64,000 bases of DNA from Sphingobium lactosutens DS20 (GTDB lineage: Bacteria; Pseudomonadota; Alphaproteobacteria; Sphingomonadales; Sphingomonadaceae), in the NCBI RefSeq assembly GCF_000445105.1, contig NZ_ATDP01000078.1, positions 44,640 through 108,639 on the forward strand, read 5' to 3'. Of this stretch, positions 8,488-18,040 are shown piece after piece. The notes beneath the pieces are model-generated. The model was given only the letters and a program-made list of their open reading frames with translations. It was not told where the DNA came from and ran no database searches. A program made the translations under genes and the position numbers. Position 1 is the stretch's first letter, and every line of letters begins with the position of its first letter.

Positions 8488-10860
8488 ATGTCCGTCCGTT
8501 TGTCCCTTCGTCGTTCCGCGCGCGCCGCTTTGTTGCTGGCGAGCGCCACCGGTGCCTTGAGCGCAGCGCATGCGCAGGAGCCGGCGCCTGCCGACGAGGA
8601 TCTGATCACCGTGACGGGCCGGCGCGTATCGCAATCGTCGGAAGCGATCGGCGAGGACAAGATCAGCAACGTCGTCGCGGTCACGCGCGAGGCGCTGCTG
8701 TCCGCGCCGTCGGGCATTTCGGGCCTCAAGATGCTGGAGCAGCTGCCCGGCTTCAACGTCCAGACCGATGGCGCGCTGGGGCTGTATGAGTTTGGCAACA
8801 GCGTCCAGACCCGCGCCTTCAACCTCGACCAGATCGGCTTCGTGGTCGATGGCATCCCGACCGGTCGTAGCGACGCCTTTGGCGGCAGTCCGGTGTTCCG
8901 CTATGTCGACAATGAAAATCTGGGCGTCGTGGAAGCAGCGGTGGGCGCTGGCGACGTGTCCTTGCCCAGCTATTCGACGCTGGGGCCGGTGGTGCAATAT
9001 AATAGCATCGCGCCGCAGGAGGACATGGGCCTGTTCGTGTCGCAGAGCTTTGGCGACTTCAACATGAAGCGCACCTTCATTCGCGCCAGCACCGGACGCG
9101 TCGGCCCGTTCAAGGCCTATATCAGCCGCACCAAGCTGGACACCGACCTGTGGCGTGGGCCGGGTTCGGTCGATCGCGAACATTGGGAAGGGCAGATCCA
9201 CGCCGACCTGGGCGGAGACAGCTGGGCGCGGTTCAAATTCGTGTCGAACGACTTTTTCGATTATGATTCGCCATCAATGTCGCGTGCGCTCTATAATTGC
9301 ACGACCACGGACATTGCAGGTCGTTGCGGCCGGGACGCGGCCTATATCGAAAATGTGCCGAACACGACGCCGGGCTTTGAACCGACCGTTCCGGGCGTCT
9401 ATTATTCCAACAGCAATTATGCGCAGGTCTACAACCTCGCCATCAATGTGCGGAAGGACAAGCTGTATGGCGCAACCTTCCATGCCGGGATCGCCGATGG
9501 CGTCTGGGCCGAATCCACCCTCTATTGGGAGGATAAGAGCGGCTATGGCGTGTCGCCTGACACCTATGCCAATTCGCTGGCCCGCTATACCGCGCAGGCC
9601 GCTGTCGGATTGCCCGTCACCGCGCCCAAGGGCGTGGAATTTGGCCGGTCGGGCGTGGGCGGCGACCGTTATGGCATCACGACAAAGCTGCACTGGGAGA
9701 TGGGCGTCAATACGGTCGAAACCGGCATGTGGGCGGAAGTCGACAAATATCATCGCACGCAGGCGCGCTATAACACCGTCGATGGCGCTCCCGATGGCGC
9801 GCCGCTGCTCGACGAGCTTGTCTATCTGCGGCGCGATTATCGCTCGAAGCGCGATACGCTCCAGATATTCCTGAAGGACACGCTCAAGCTTGCCGACGAG
9901 CAACTGGTGCTGGACCTGGGCTTCAAGGGCCTGATGATGGACTATCGCTATGATGGTTATCGTGACTTTGCCGACTATTATCTGACGGTGGGCGGCGTTG
10001 CGGTGCCGGGCTATGGCCCCAGCGTCAATCGCGCCCAGTATCGCGATATGTTCCTGCCGATGGCGGGTTTGCTCTACAAGATTGACGGCCACACCCAGGT
10101 CTTTGCCTCCTATGCCGAGAATATGGCGCTGCCCAAGGGTATGGACGACATTTATTCCGCCATCCGCGCCGGCGGCGCGCTAGTGCCGCAGCCGGCGCCG
10201 GAGCGTTCGACCAATATGGAGGTGGGCATCCGCACCAACCAGGGCCAGCTTTATGCTTCGCTCGCGGGCTATTACACGAAGTTCAAGAACCGCATCCAGT
10301 CGATCACGACGATCCTGCCGGGCAGCGGCGGCGCGGCGACCGAGACATTTTACCAGAATGTCGGCCGGGTGCGCGCCTATGGCGTCGAATTCAGCGGCAC
10401 CTACAAGCCCGCCTTCCTCAATGGGCTGGCCTATGGCAATCTCAACGTCACCTATAACAACGCCAAGTTCAAGGATGACATTCCCGCCGCCACGCCGATC
10501 GAGATTGCGGGCAAATATATTCCCGACAGCGCGAAATGGATCGTCGGCGGCGGCGTGACGATCGAGCCGGCCAGCTGGCTGGTGGCCAATATCTCGGGCA
10601 AATATACCTCGAAGCGCTGGTCGACCTTTACCAACACGCCAGGGTCGAGCGTGCCTGGCTTTACCGTGTTCAGCGCCTATGTCGACATTGGCGACGGCTG
10701 GACCTTTGGCCCGATCAAGAGCGTGAAGGCGCGGTTCAACATCGACAATCTGTTCGACAAGGATACCCTGTCCTATATTTCCTCGTCGGTGACCGGCGAC
10801 GGTTTCTTCCGCCCGCTCAGCCCGCGCACCTTCCAGTTCACGCTGACGGGGGAAATCTGA
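8488..10860 (+). CDS. TonB-dependent outer-membrane receptor
   Basis: A 790-residue receptor with a Sec signal peptide (RSARAALLLASATGALSAAHAQ), then EDLITVTGRR, an energised TonB-box-like segment, a plug domain (about residues 50-170) and a 22-strand barrel region with aromatic-rich strands. It ends in FQFTLTGEI, a beta-strand though without the usual terminal aromatic. The ligand is unknown. The dipeptidase that follows starts inside its stop codon, so the pair probably handles import and hydrolysis of a small peptide or amide. Confidence 0.93.
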   Translation: MSVRLSLRRSARAALLLASATGALSAAHAQEPAPADEDLITVTGRRVSQSSEAIGEDKISNVVAVTREALLSAPSGISGLKMLEQLPGFNVQTDGALGLYEFGNSVQTRAFNLDQIGFVVDGIPTGRSDAFGGSPVFRYVDNENLGVVEAAVGAGDVSLPSYSTLGPVVQYNSIAPQEDMGLFVSQSFGDFNMKRTFIRASTGRVGPFKAYISRTKLDTDLWRGPGSVDREHWEGQIHADLGGDSWARFKFVSNDFFDYDSPSMSRALYNCTTTDIAGRCGRDAAYIENVPNTTPGFEPTVPGVYYSNSNYAQVYNLAINVRKDKLYGATFHAGIADGVWAESTLYWEDKSGYGVSPDTYANSLARYTAQAAVGLPVTAPKGVEFGRSGVGGDRYGITTKLHWEMGVNTVETGMWAEVDKYHRTQARYNTVDGAPDGAPLLDELVYLRRDYRSKRDTLQIFLKDTLKLADEQLVLDLGFKGLMMDYRYDGYRDFADYYLTVGGVAVPGYGPSVNRAQYRDMFLPMAGLLYKIDGHTQVFASYAENMALPKGMDDIYSAIRAGGALVPQPAPERSTNMEVGIRTNQGQLYASLAGYYTKFKNRIQSITTILPGSGGAATETFYQNVGRVRAYGVEFSGTYKPAFLNGLAYGNLNVTYNNAKFKDDIPAATPIEIAGKYIPDSAKWIVGGGVTIEPASWLVANISGKYTSKRWSTFTNTPGSSVPGFTVFSAYVDIGDGWTFGPIKSVKARFNIDNLFDKDTLSYISSSVTGDGFFRPLSPRTFQFTLTGEI

Positions 10861-12086
10861 TGCGGATGATGAGGATGGGGGCGGCGCTGATGGCGCTGCT
10901 CCCGGCGGTAGCGATGGCGCAGGGACCGGTGGTGTCGAAGCAGACCTACCAATTGCATCAGAAGCTGCTGACGCTCGACAGTCATCTCGACACGCCGGCC
11001 TCGCTCGATCTGCCCGGCTGGTCGATCGACGAAGAGCATGACGTGCTGCATGATTTCACGCAGGTCGACCTGCCGCGCATGAAGAAGGGCGGGCTGGATG
11101 GCGGCTTCTGGGCGATCTACACGCCGCAGGGGCCGGTAACGATCGAAGGGTTCCGCAAGGCGCGTGACTTTGCGATCCTGCGCGGCCTGTCGATCCGCAA
11201 TATGGTGGCGGCCGATCCCGCCAATTTCGCGCTCGCGACAGAGGCGAAGGATGCCGCGCCCATTGCCGCCAAGGGCAAACGGATCGTCTATATGTCGATC
11301 GAAAACGCCTATCCGCTGGGCGAGGATGTGTCGTTGCTCGACACATTTTACGCCATGGGCGTCCGCGTGGTGGGGTTTGCCCATTTCGCGCATAACCAGT
11401 TTGCCGACAGTTCGACCGACCCGTCCGGCAAGCCGCGCTTTGGCGGCCTGTCGCCGCTGGGCAAGGAATTGCTCAAGGAAATGAACCGGATCGGCGTCGT
11501 GCCCGATGCCTCGCACAGCAGCGACCAGGTGCTGGACGACCTGCTGGCACTGTCGACGACCCCGGTGCTGCTCACCCATTCGGGCTGCAAGGCGGTCTAT
11601 GACCATCCGCGCAATATCGACGACGCGCATTTGAAGGCGCTGGCGGCCAGGGGCGGGGTCATCCAGATGAACGCCTATGGCGCCTATCTGCGCGCGTCCA
11701 AGCCGAACCCGCAGCGGCAGGAGGCATTGAAGGCGCTCTATGGCCAGATGCGCGAAGGCGCGAAACTGTCAGCGGAAAAGCGCGCCGAACTGCTGGCGAA
11801 GCGACAGGAGATCGACCGCCTCTACCCCGATACCGACCGGCCGAGCTTTGACGATTTCATGAAGCATATGCTCCATGCGCTGGAGGTCGTCGGTCCGGAT
11901 CATGTCGGCATCGGCGCGGACTGGGATGGCGGCGGCGGTGTTGTCGGCATGGAGGATGTCGTCGACCTGCCCAAGATCACCGCCGCGCTGCTCAAGGCCG
12001 GTTACAGCGAGGCGGACGTCCAGAAAATCTGGTCTGGCAATGTCCTGCGCGTGCTGGCGGCGGCGGAGGCGGGGAAAGCCCAATAG
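10860..12086 (+). CDS. membrane dipeptidase (renal dipeptidase family, peptidase M19)
   Basis: A 408-residue secreted or periplasmic zinc dipeptidase. After a signal peptide ending near AVAMAQ come the family blocks: DSHLDTP (the HxD metal pair), IENAYPLGEDVSLLDTFY with the bridging Glu, VPDASHSS, LLTHSGCKAVYDHPRNIDD and GIGADWDGGGG. Members cleave dipeptides, including dehydro- or D-containing ones. The start ATG shares its A with the TGA of the TonB receptor, indicating translational coupling. The gene ends in a hairpin shared with the convergent mmsB. Confidence 0.93.
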   Translation: MRMMRMGAALMALLPAVAMAQGPVVSKQTYQLHQKLLTLDSHLDTPASLDLPGWSIDEEHDVLHDFTQVDLPRMKKGGLDGGFWAIYTPQGPVTIEGFRKARDFAILRGLSIRNMVAADPANFALATEAKDAAPIAAKGKRIVYMSIENAYPLGEDVSLLDTFYAMGVRVVGFAHFAHNQFADSSTDPSGKPRFGGLSPLGKELLKEMNRIGVVPDASHSSDQVLDDLLALSTTPVLLTHSGCKAVYDHPRNIDDAHLKALAARGGVIQMNAYGAYLRASKPNPQRQEALKALYGQMREGAKLSAEKRAELLAKRQEIDRLYPDTDRPSFDDFMKHMLHALEVVGPDHVGIGADWDGGGGVVGMEDVVDLPKITAALLKAGYSEADVQKIWSGNVLRVLAAAEAGKAQ

Positions 12087-12105
12087 GCGCGCGTTCGCGC
12101 CTATT
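12082..12105. terminator. bidirectional hairpin containing both stop codons of the convergent genes
   Basis: AATAGGCGCG-CGTT-CGCGCCTATT, a perfect 10-bp stem with a 4-nt loop. The TAG of the dipeptidase (12084-12086) lies in the left arm and the TAG of mmsB (12101-12103 read on the minus strand) lies symmetrically in the right arm. The flanking U-tracts are short, so termination may be modest. Confidence 0.6.
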
Positions 12106-12985
12106 TCCCCTCCAGCATCTCGATCATCAGGGAGAAGTCGCGCGCGGCCTCTCCCTGGTTCGCAAGCATCTGGTAGAGCGCCTCGGCCGCGTTGCCCATC
12201 GGCACCGACGCGCCGACCGACGCGGCCGCCGCGCCCGCCAGTTTAAGGTCCTTCAGCATTAGCCCCACGGCAAAGCCGCCTTGATAGCCATTGTCTGCGG
12301 GCGTTTGCGGACCGACGCCGGGCACGGGACAATAACTGGTCATCGACCAGCTCTGGCCTGACGACACGCTGCTGATGTCGTAGAAGGTCTGCGGGTCGAG
12401 GCCGAGCTTCCTGGCCATGGCAAAGGTTTCGCAGGTCGCCACCATGGTCGCGCCCAGCAGCATGTTGTTGCAGATTTTCGCCGCCTGCCCATTGCCGGCG
12501 CCGCCGGCGTGGATCACCGCCTTGCCCATGGCGGACAGGATCGGCCTGGCGCTGTCGAAGGCCGTATCCGTGCCGCCCACCATGAAGGTGAGCGTGCCGC
12601 CATTGGCCGCAGCAATGCCGCCCGATACCGGCGCGTCCACCATGGCGAACCCGGCGGCGACGGCCGCTTCGCTGACGCGCCGCGCGGTGGCGACGTCGAT
12701 GGTGGAGCAGTCGAGGAACAGCGCGCCGGGCCTGGCCGCACCGAATATCTCGCCGGTATAGACCGCCTCGACATGGGTGCCGGCCGGCAGCATGGTGACG
12801 ACGGCGTCGGCCCCCGTCGCGGCGTCGGCGGCACTGGCCGCGCGCACCGCGCCATGGCTCTCGGCCCTCGCCAGCGCCTCTTCCGACAGGTCGAAAGCGC
12901 GCACGGCATAGCCGTTCTTGAGCAGGTTGGCGGCCATGCCACCGCCCATATTGCCAAGGCCGATGAAGGCGATCGTCTGGGTCAT
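12101..12985 (-). CDS. mmsB: 3-hydroxyisobutyrate dehydrogenase
   Basis: A 294-residue NAD-dependent beta-hydroxyacid dehydrogenase of valine catabolism that oxidises 3-hydroxyisobutyrate to methylmalonate semialdehyde. It has the N-terminal FIGLGNMGGGMAANLLK Rossmann motif, the substrate block DAPVSGGIAAANGGTLTFMVGG, and the catalytic Lys in GAGNGQAAKICNNMLL. The start at 12985 (MTQTIAFIG) was chosen because the frame upstream carries no family similarity. It is the last gene of a three-gene valine operon. Confidence 0.95.
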   Translation of the reverse strand: MTQTIAFIGLGNMGGGMAANLLKNGYAVRAFDLSEEALARAESHGAVRAASAADAATGADAVVTMLPAGTHVEAVYTGEIFGAARPGALFLDCSTIDVATARRVSEAAVAAGFAMVDAPVSGGIAAANGGTLTFMVGGTDTAFDSARPILSAMGKAVIHAGGAGNGQAAKICNNMLLGATMVATCETFAMARKLGLDPQTFYDISSVSSGQSWSMTSYCPVPGVGPQTPADNGYQGGFAVGLMLKDLKLAGAAAASVGASVPMGNAAEALYQMLANQGEAARDFSLMIEMLEGK

Positions 12986-13029
12986 GTCGGCATCCTCTCT
13001 GCGGTTATGGCTCTCTGGGGTGTTGGGGA

Positions 13030-14115
13030 TCAGGCGTCGGCGACTTCGGGCAGGGGCGTCCAACCCTTGTCGGCGGGCAGCGGTTCGAAGATCGCGTCGA
13101 TCATCGCGTCGCTCACCTCTTCGAGCGTCGCCGGGTTCCAACGCGGCGCATTGTCCTTGTCGACGATCACCGCCCGCACGCCCTCGACGAAATCGGGGCG
13201 GCGGATGACGGCGCAGGCGATGCCATATTCCATCGCCATATTGTCGGCGAAGCTGGACTTGGCCGCGCCTTCGACCAACTGGCGCAGCGCGACCTTGATC
13301 GTCTGGGGCGATTTGGTGCGCAGGGTCGATAGCTGCTTTTGCGCCCATTCGCCGCCGTCGGCTTCCAGTGCCGCGACGATCTCCTCGGCGGTGTCGGACG
13401 CGAACAGCCGGTCGATGTCGGCGCGCGACGCGACGAGCTTTGACGCTGGCGGCTGGGCGCTGGCGGCATCGAGCACGAGCGTCAGGTCCCACGGATTGGT
13501 GAGGATACGCGCCTTGACCGCGTCCAGCGCTTCGGACGGCATATAATGGGTGGCGATGCCTACAGCGGCGCAATCGGCGCCATCGATCCGCGCCCCGGTC
13601 GCGGCGAGCCAGGCGCCGACGCGCCCCGGCAGCCGGGGCAGATACCAGCCGCCGCCCACATCGGGGAACAGGCCGATGCCTGTTTCGGGCATGGCGAAGG
13701 TCGTGCGTTCGGTCGCCACGCGATAGCGCGCGGGCAGGGACAGGCCAACGCCGCCGCCCATGACGATGCCGTCCATGAAGGCGACGATCGGCTTTTCATA
13801 GACGAACAACAGATGGTTCATCCGATATTCGATGCTGAAGAAGCGTTCGGCCTCCACGCAATCCGTCTTCGCGCTGTTGGCGATGAGGGCGATGTCGCCC
13901 CCGGCGCAGAAGCCGCGCGACAATTTGGGATCGCCATCGGGCGCGGGCAGATGGTCGATCATGACCGCGACCACGCTGTCGTCCTTCGCCCAGCCGAGCA
14001 GCGCGTCGATGATGGCGACGCACATTTCGGGCGTGAGCGCGTGGATCGCCCTGGGCCGGTTCAGCCGGATGCGGCCGACGCCATTTTCGATGAAGGTCAG
14101 CACCGGGTCCGTCAT
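13030..14115 (-). CDS. 3-hydroxyisobutyryl-CoA hydrolase (enoyl-CoA hydratase/isomerase family)
   Basis: A 361-residue crotonase-fold hydrolase releasing CoA from 3-hydroxyisobutyryl-CoA. The length and the blocks RGFCAGGDIALI, MGGGVGLSLPARYRVATE and AMPETGIGLFPDVGGGWYLPRL distinguish it from the roughly 260-residue hydratases. The C-terminal extension with ADNMAMEYGIACAV and ALIVDKDNAPRW-like (VIVDKDNAPRWNPATL) segments is typical of HIBCH. It lies between the acyl-CoA dehydrogenase and mmsB, matching the pathway order. The start is the ATG at 14115 behind CAGGAGAT. Confidence 0.93.
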   Translation of the reverse strand: MTDPVLTFIENGVGRIRLNRPRAIHALTPEMCVAIIDALLGWAKDDSVVAVMIDHLPAPDGDPKLSRGFCAGGDIALIANSAKTDCVEAERFFSIEYRMNHLLFVYEKPIVAFMDGIVMGGGVGLSLPARYRVATERTTFAMPETGIGLFPDVGGGWYLPRLPGRVGAWLAATGARIDGADCAAVGIATHYMPSEALDAVKARILTNPWDLTLVLDAASAQPPASKLVASRADIDRLFASDTAEEIVAALEADGGEWAQKQLSTLRTKSPQTIKVALRQLVEGAAKSSFADNMAMEYGIACAVIRRPDFVEGVRAVIVDKDNAPRWNPATLEEVSDAMIDAIFEPLPADKGWTPLPEVADA

Positions 14116-14147
14116 GTCGATCTCCTGCTGGTGGGGCGTTGCAGCCA

Positions 14148-15293
14148 TCATCCCTGCCGCAGCATGTCGCGCGCAACGATCATGCGCATCACTTGGTTGG
14201 TGCCCTCCAGAATCGAATGGACGCGCAGGTCGCGCCAGAAGCGTTCGACCGGATAGTCCATCAGATAGCCATAGCCGCCATGCAGCTGGAGCGCGCGGTC
14301 GACCACCGACGATCCGGTGTCGGTCGCCAGCCGCTTGGCCATGGCGGCAAAGCGCGTCTTGTCGGGCGCATTTTCCGTCACCTTGACGGCAGCCGCATAG
14401 AGGAGGGTCCGCGCGGCCTCCAACTCGGTCAGCATGTCGGCCAGCATGAATTGCGTATTCTGGAAATCGGCGATCGCCTGGCCGAACTGCTTGCGTTCCT
14501 TGGTATAGCGCACGGCTTCGTCGATGCAGCGCTGCGCCCCGCCCAGCGAGCAGGCGCCGATATTGAGCCGTCCGCCATCCAGCCCCATCATGGCGATGCG
14601 AAAACCTTCGCCCTCCGCACCGACGAGATTGTCGACCGGCACGCGCACGCTGTCGAAATTCACCTGCGCCGTGGGTTGCGAATGCCAGCCAAGCTTGCGT
14701 TCCTGCGCGCCGAAGCTGACGCCCTCCATATCCTTTTCGATGACGAGGCAACTGATCCCCTTGGGGCCATCCTCACCCGTCCGCACCATGACGACATAGA
14801 GTTCGTTCTCGCCGCCGCCCGAAATAAACTGCTTGGACCCGGTGACGACATAATGATCGCCATCGCGCACGGCCTGCGTCTTGAGCGCGGCGGCGTCCGA
14901 TCCCGATCCCGCTTCGGTCAGGCAATAGCTGCCGATGCGATCCATCGGGATCATCGAGGGCAGATATTTGTCCTTGACCGTCTGGCTGCCGAAGCGGTCG
15001 ATCATCCACGCCGCCATGTTGTGGATCGAGATGAAGGCGCTGGTCGACGGGCAGCCATAGGCCATCGCTTCCATGATGAGCGCGGCCTCCAGCCGGCCAA
15101 GGCCGATGCCGCCCGACGCTTCCGACACATAGATGCCGCCAAAGCCAAGCTCTGCGGCGGATCTGATCGTATCGCGCGGGAAGATATGTTTGTCGTCCCA
15201 TTCGGCGGCGAAGGGGGTGATGGCGTCGGCCGTGAAGCGCTGCGCCATGTCCTGGATCGCGCGCTGGTCTTCGGTCAGATCAAATTGGGTCAT
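14148..15293 (-). CDS. acyl-CoA dehydrogenase, probable isobutyryl-CoA dehydrogenase
   Basis: A 381-residue FAD-dependent acyl-CoA dehydrogenase with CLTEAGSGSDAAALKT and the C-terminal HGGYGYLMDYPVERFWRDLRVHSILEGTNQVMRMIV. The Glu of EGTNQ is the catalytic base of this branch. Short- and branched-chain members share this arrangement. Operon context (hydrolase and mmsB downstream) points to isobutyryl-CoA in valine degradation. The gene for methylmalonate-semialdehyde dehydrogenase (mmsA) is not in the window. It is divergent from a LysR regulator that may control it. Confidence 0.92.
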   Translation of the reverse strand: MTQFDLTEDQRAIQDMAQRFTADAITPFAAEWDDKHIFPRDTIRSAAELGFGGIYVSEASGGIGLGRLEAALIMEAMAYGCPSTSAFISIHNMAAWMIDRFGSQTVKDKYLPSMIPMDRIGSYCLTEAGSGSDAAALKTQAVRDGDHYVVTGSKQFISGGGENELYVVMVRTGEDGPKGISCLVIEKDMEGVSFGAQERKLGWHSQPTAQVNFDSVRVPVDNLVGAEGEGFRIAMMGLDGGRLNIGACSLGGAQRCIDEAVRYTKERKQFGQAIADFQNTQFMLADMLTELEAARTLLYAAAVKVTENAPDKTRFAAMAKRLATDTGSSVVDRALQLHGGYGYLMDYPVERFWRDLRVHSILEGTNQVMRMIVARDMLRQG

Positions 15294-15433
15294 GCTCTCC
15301 TAGCTCCGCGCCTGTTCCGTCATGTCGGTCTGCGCGCCATGATCTTCGTCTTTGCCGCCTGTAGCAATGCCGCATCCTTGCCAGCAATGGGGAAGTTGTG
15401 CATCAATATGCTGCAAATTTGCCGGGAGTGTCG

Positions 15434-16327
15434 ATGTTCGACTGGGACGATCTGCGCGTGTTCTTGGCGGTCGCCCGTGCGCGCAAGATCGCGCCTGCCG
15501 CACGCGCGCTGGGCATCGACGCGACCACGATCGCGCGGCGGCTGTCACGGCTGGAAAAGGCGCTGGGTGCGGACCTGTTCGAAATGGGCGGGGGGGAACG
15601 GACGTTGACGGCCAGCGGGCAGGCGTTGCTGCGCCATGCCGAAGGGGCCGAAAGCGCGGCGCTGGCGGCGATGGAGGAGGTGAAGGGGCAGGAACATCGC
15701 CTGAGCGGGCAGGTGCGCCTGTCGGTTGCCGAAGGGTTCGGAACATGGGTGCTGGCGCCGGGCATGGGCGCGTTCAACCGGCGGCATCCCGGCATAAGGC
15801 TGGACCTGGTGACGGCATCGGGTTTCCTAAACCCATCGAACCGGGAAGCCGACATGGCGGTCATGCTGGCGCGCCCGCAGCGCGGCCGGCTGACGGTGCG
15901 GCGGCTGGGCGATTATCGCCTGCACCTTTATGCCGCGCCCGCCTATCTGGACCGGATGGGTTATCCGGCCGCATCGAGCGACCTGCGCCGGCATGTGCTG
16001 GTGGGTTATGTGCCCGAATTCATTTTCTCGCCCGAACTGGATTATCTGGACGAGGTGGAGGCGGGGCTGGAGGCGCAATTGCGCGCGACCAGCATCAACA
16101 TGCAGCAGCGGATGATCGCGGAAGGGGCGGGCATCGGCGTGCTGCCCGATTTCATCGGTCGGCGCGATCCGGCGCTGACCGCGATCATGACCGACACGGT
16201 GGAAATCACGCGCAGCTTCTGGCTGGTCATGCATGGCGACCTGCGCCATCTGGCGCGGATCGGCGCGGTCGCCGACTGGTTGCAGGAACGGGTCGACCTG
16301 CTGAGCGGGCAGCGTCCTGCGTCATGA
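15434..16327 (+). CDS. LysR-family transcriptional regulator
   Basis: About 297 residues. The N-terminal winged helix (FDWDDLRVFLAVARARKIAPAARALG...TIARRLSRLEKALGADLF) is followed by a periplasmic-binding-like effector domain. The ATG at 15434 has a GGGAG ribosome site 5 nt upstream and gives the standard start; the ATG at 15398 would add 12 residues. It is divergent from the valine operon across a 140-nt gap, the usual arrangement for LysR control, so branched-chain acyl-CoA genes are its probable target (inference). Confidence 0.92.
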   Translation: MFDWDDLRVFLAVARARKIAPAARALGIDATTIARRLSRLEKALGADLFEMGGGERTLTASGQALLRHAEGAESAALAAMEEVKGQEHRLSGQVRLSVAEGFGTWVLAPGMGAFNRRHPGIRLDLVTASGFLNPSNREADMAVMLARPQRGRLTVRRLGDYRLHLYAAPAYLDRMGYPAASSDLRRHVLVGYVPEFIFSPELDYLDEVEAGLEAQLRATSINMQQRMIAEGAGIGVLPDFIGRRDPALTAIMTDTVEITRSFWLVMHGDLRHLARIGAVADWLQERVDLLSGQRPAS

Positions 16328-16417
16328 TCCATCGCCAGCACGGCGAAAGCTGATCGACGCGGGCGCACGACCCCGCTAAGGGAGTCGCGATGGATAGAGA
16401 GCGGTCGCATTTCGCCC

Positions 16418-17041
16418 ATGCAGCATAGGTCCAAGCGCAGCCGGGCGATCGCCTTGCCCAACAGCGAGTTGCGTACGCGCGCCACCGAATATCTGGATTT
16501 CCTGGCCGCCTGGGTGAAGAAGCCCCGGCAGACCGCCTCGGTCGTGCCGTCCAGCCGCTATCTGGCGCGGCTGATGGTCGAACAGATCGACCCTGCCGGT
16601 GGGCGAGTGCTGGAACTGGGCGGCGGAACGGGCGTGTTCACGCGCGCCATATTGGAAACCGGACTGCCGGCGGATCATCTGGAAGTGGTGGAGATCAACC
16701 CGGCGTTCGCAAGCGGGTTGCGGCGTCATTTTCCCTCGGTTTCGGTGCTGGAAACGCCAGCGCAGATCGTGTCCACGGCGACGGCCGGCGAGCCGGGCGA
16801 CTATCAGGTCGTGGTAAGCGGCCTGCCGCTGCTGGCGATGGACCGCCATGTCCATGCCGATATCCTGTCCGAAGCGTTCCGCATGCTGCGGCCGGGCGGC
16901 TGTTTCGTGCAGTTCACCTATTCGATGCGCCCGCCGGTCAACCGCGAGATACTCGATACGCTGGGGCTGGATGTGGTGCGCGACGGGCATACCGTCCGTA
17001 ACTTCCCGCCCGCGACCGTTTTCCGGTTCTTCCGCCGCTGA
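16418..17041 (+). CDS. class I SAM methyltransferase, PmtA-like phospholipid N-methyltransferase
   Basis: A 207-residue methyltransferase with motif I VLELGGGTGVFTRAIL, the acidic post-I residue in VVEINPAF, and an N-terminal amphipathic region (YLDFLAAWVKKPRQTASVVPSSRYLARLM) typical of bacterial PmtA/KsgA-like phospholipid methyltransferases. PVNREILDTLGLDV and the tail FPPATVFRFFRR also fit that group. PE as substrate is an inference. It precedes the ABC exporter genes by 66 nt on the same strand. Confidence 0.8.
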   Translation: MQHRSKRSRAIALPNSELRTRATEYLDFLAAWVKKPRQTASVVPSSRYLARLMVEQIDPAGGRVLELGGGTGVFTRAILETGLPADHLEVVEINPAFASGLRRHFPSVSVLETPAQIVSTATAGEPGDYQVVVSGLPLLAMDRHVHADILSEAFRMLRPGGCFVQFTYSMRPPVNREILDTLGLDVVRDGHTVRNFPPATVFRFFRR

Positions 17042-17107
17042 CAATAGGTTGCATAAGGCCATCGGCCTCCTATCTTCGCCGCAACGCGAAAAGGGGGACC
17101 GCCTGTC

Positions 17108-18040
17108 ATGGCATCCATTATCGACATAAGCGGCCTGACCAAACGCTATGCGTCGGGCTTCGAGGCGCTCAAGGGCGTCGATCTTTCGATCGAGGAAGGC
17201 GAGATTTTCGCGCTGCTCGGCCCCAATGGAGCGGGCAAGACGACGATGATTTCGATCATCTGCGGCATCGCGCGGCCGACCGGCGGGACGGTGCAGGTCG
17301 CCGGGCACGACATCGTGCGGGATTATCGCGGCGCGCGCAGTGCGATCGGACTGGTGCCGCAGGAATTGAGCACCGACCAGTTCGAACGGGTGATCGACAC
17401 CGTGACGTTCAGCCGCGGGCTGTTCGGCAAGCCGCGCAACGACGCCTATGTCGAAAAAATCCTGCGCGACCTGTCCCTGTGGGACAAGCGCCATGCGAAG
17501 ATATTGGAGTTGTCGGGCGGCATGAAGCGCCGCGTCATGATCGCCAAGGCGCTGAGCCATGAGCCGCGCGTCCTGTTCCTGGACGAACCGACGGCGGGCG
17601 TCGATGTCGAATTGCGGCGCGACATGTGGAAGCTGATCGGCGAATTGCGCCAGACCGGCGTCACCATCATCCTGACGACCCATTATATCGAGGAGGCCGA
17701 GGAAATGGCCGACCGGGTGGGCGTCATCAACCGGGGCGAATTGATGCTGGTCGAGGAAAAGACCACGCTCATGAAGAAGCTGGGCAAGAAGACGCTGACG
17801 ATCGTGCTGGTCGATCCCATCGCCGCGCTGCCGCCGGAGCTTTCGGACTGGGACCTCAGCCTCCATGCCGAAGGGCAGGAGATCGAATATGTGTTCGACG
17901 CGCAGGCGGAGCGGACGGGCGTGTCGTCGCTGTTGCGGCGTCTGGGCGACCTGGGCCTGGGATACAAGGACCTCAACACGCGCCAGAGCAGTCTGGAGGA
18001 TATTTTCGTCAGCCTGGTCCATCAGGAGAAGGCCGCATGA
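17108..18040 (+). CDS. ABC transporter ATP-binding protein, YadG-like
   Basis: A 310-residue exporter ATPase with Walker [11 protein letters not shown]-loop GLVPQE, signature LSGGMKRR, Walker [14 protein letters not shown] and switch His in [12 protein letters not shown]. The full-length layout, including the C-terminal [10 protein letters not shown], closely follows E. coli YadG. The stop overlaps the permease start (ATGA at 18037), so the two are coupled. The substrate is unknown. Confidence 0.93.
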   Translation: MASIIDISGLTKRYASGFEALKGVDLSIEEGEIFALLGPNGAGKTTMISIICGIARPTGGTVQVAGHDIVRDYRGARSAIGLVPQELSTDQFERVIDTVTFSRGLFGKPRNDAYVEKILRDLSLWDKRHAKILELSGGMKRRVMIAKALSHEPRVLFLDEPTAGVDVELRRDMWKLIGELRQTGVTIILTTHYIEEAEEMADRVGVINRGELMLVEEKTTLMKKLGKKTLTIVLVDPIAALPPELSDWDLSLHAEGQEIEYVFDAQAERTGVSSLLRRLGDLGLGYKDLNTRQSSLEDIFVSLVHQEKAA

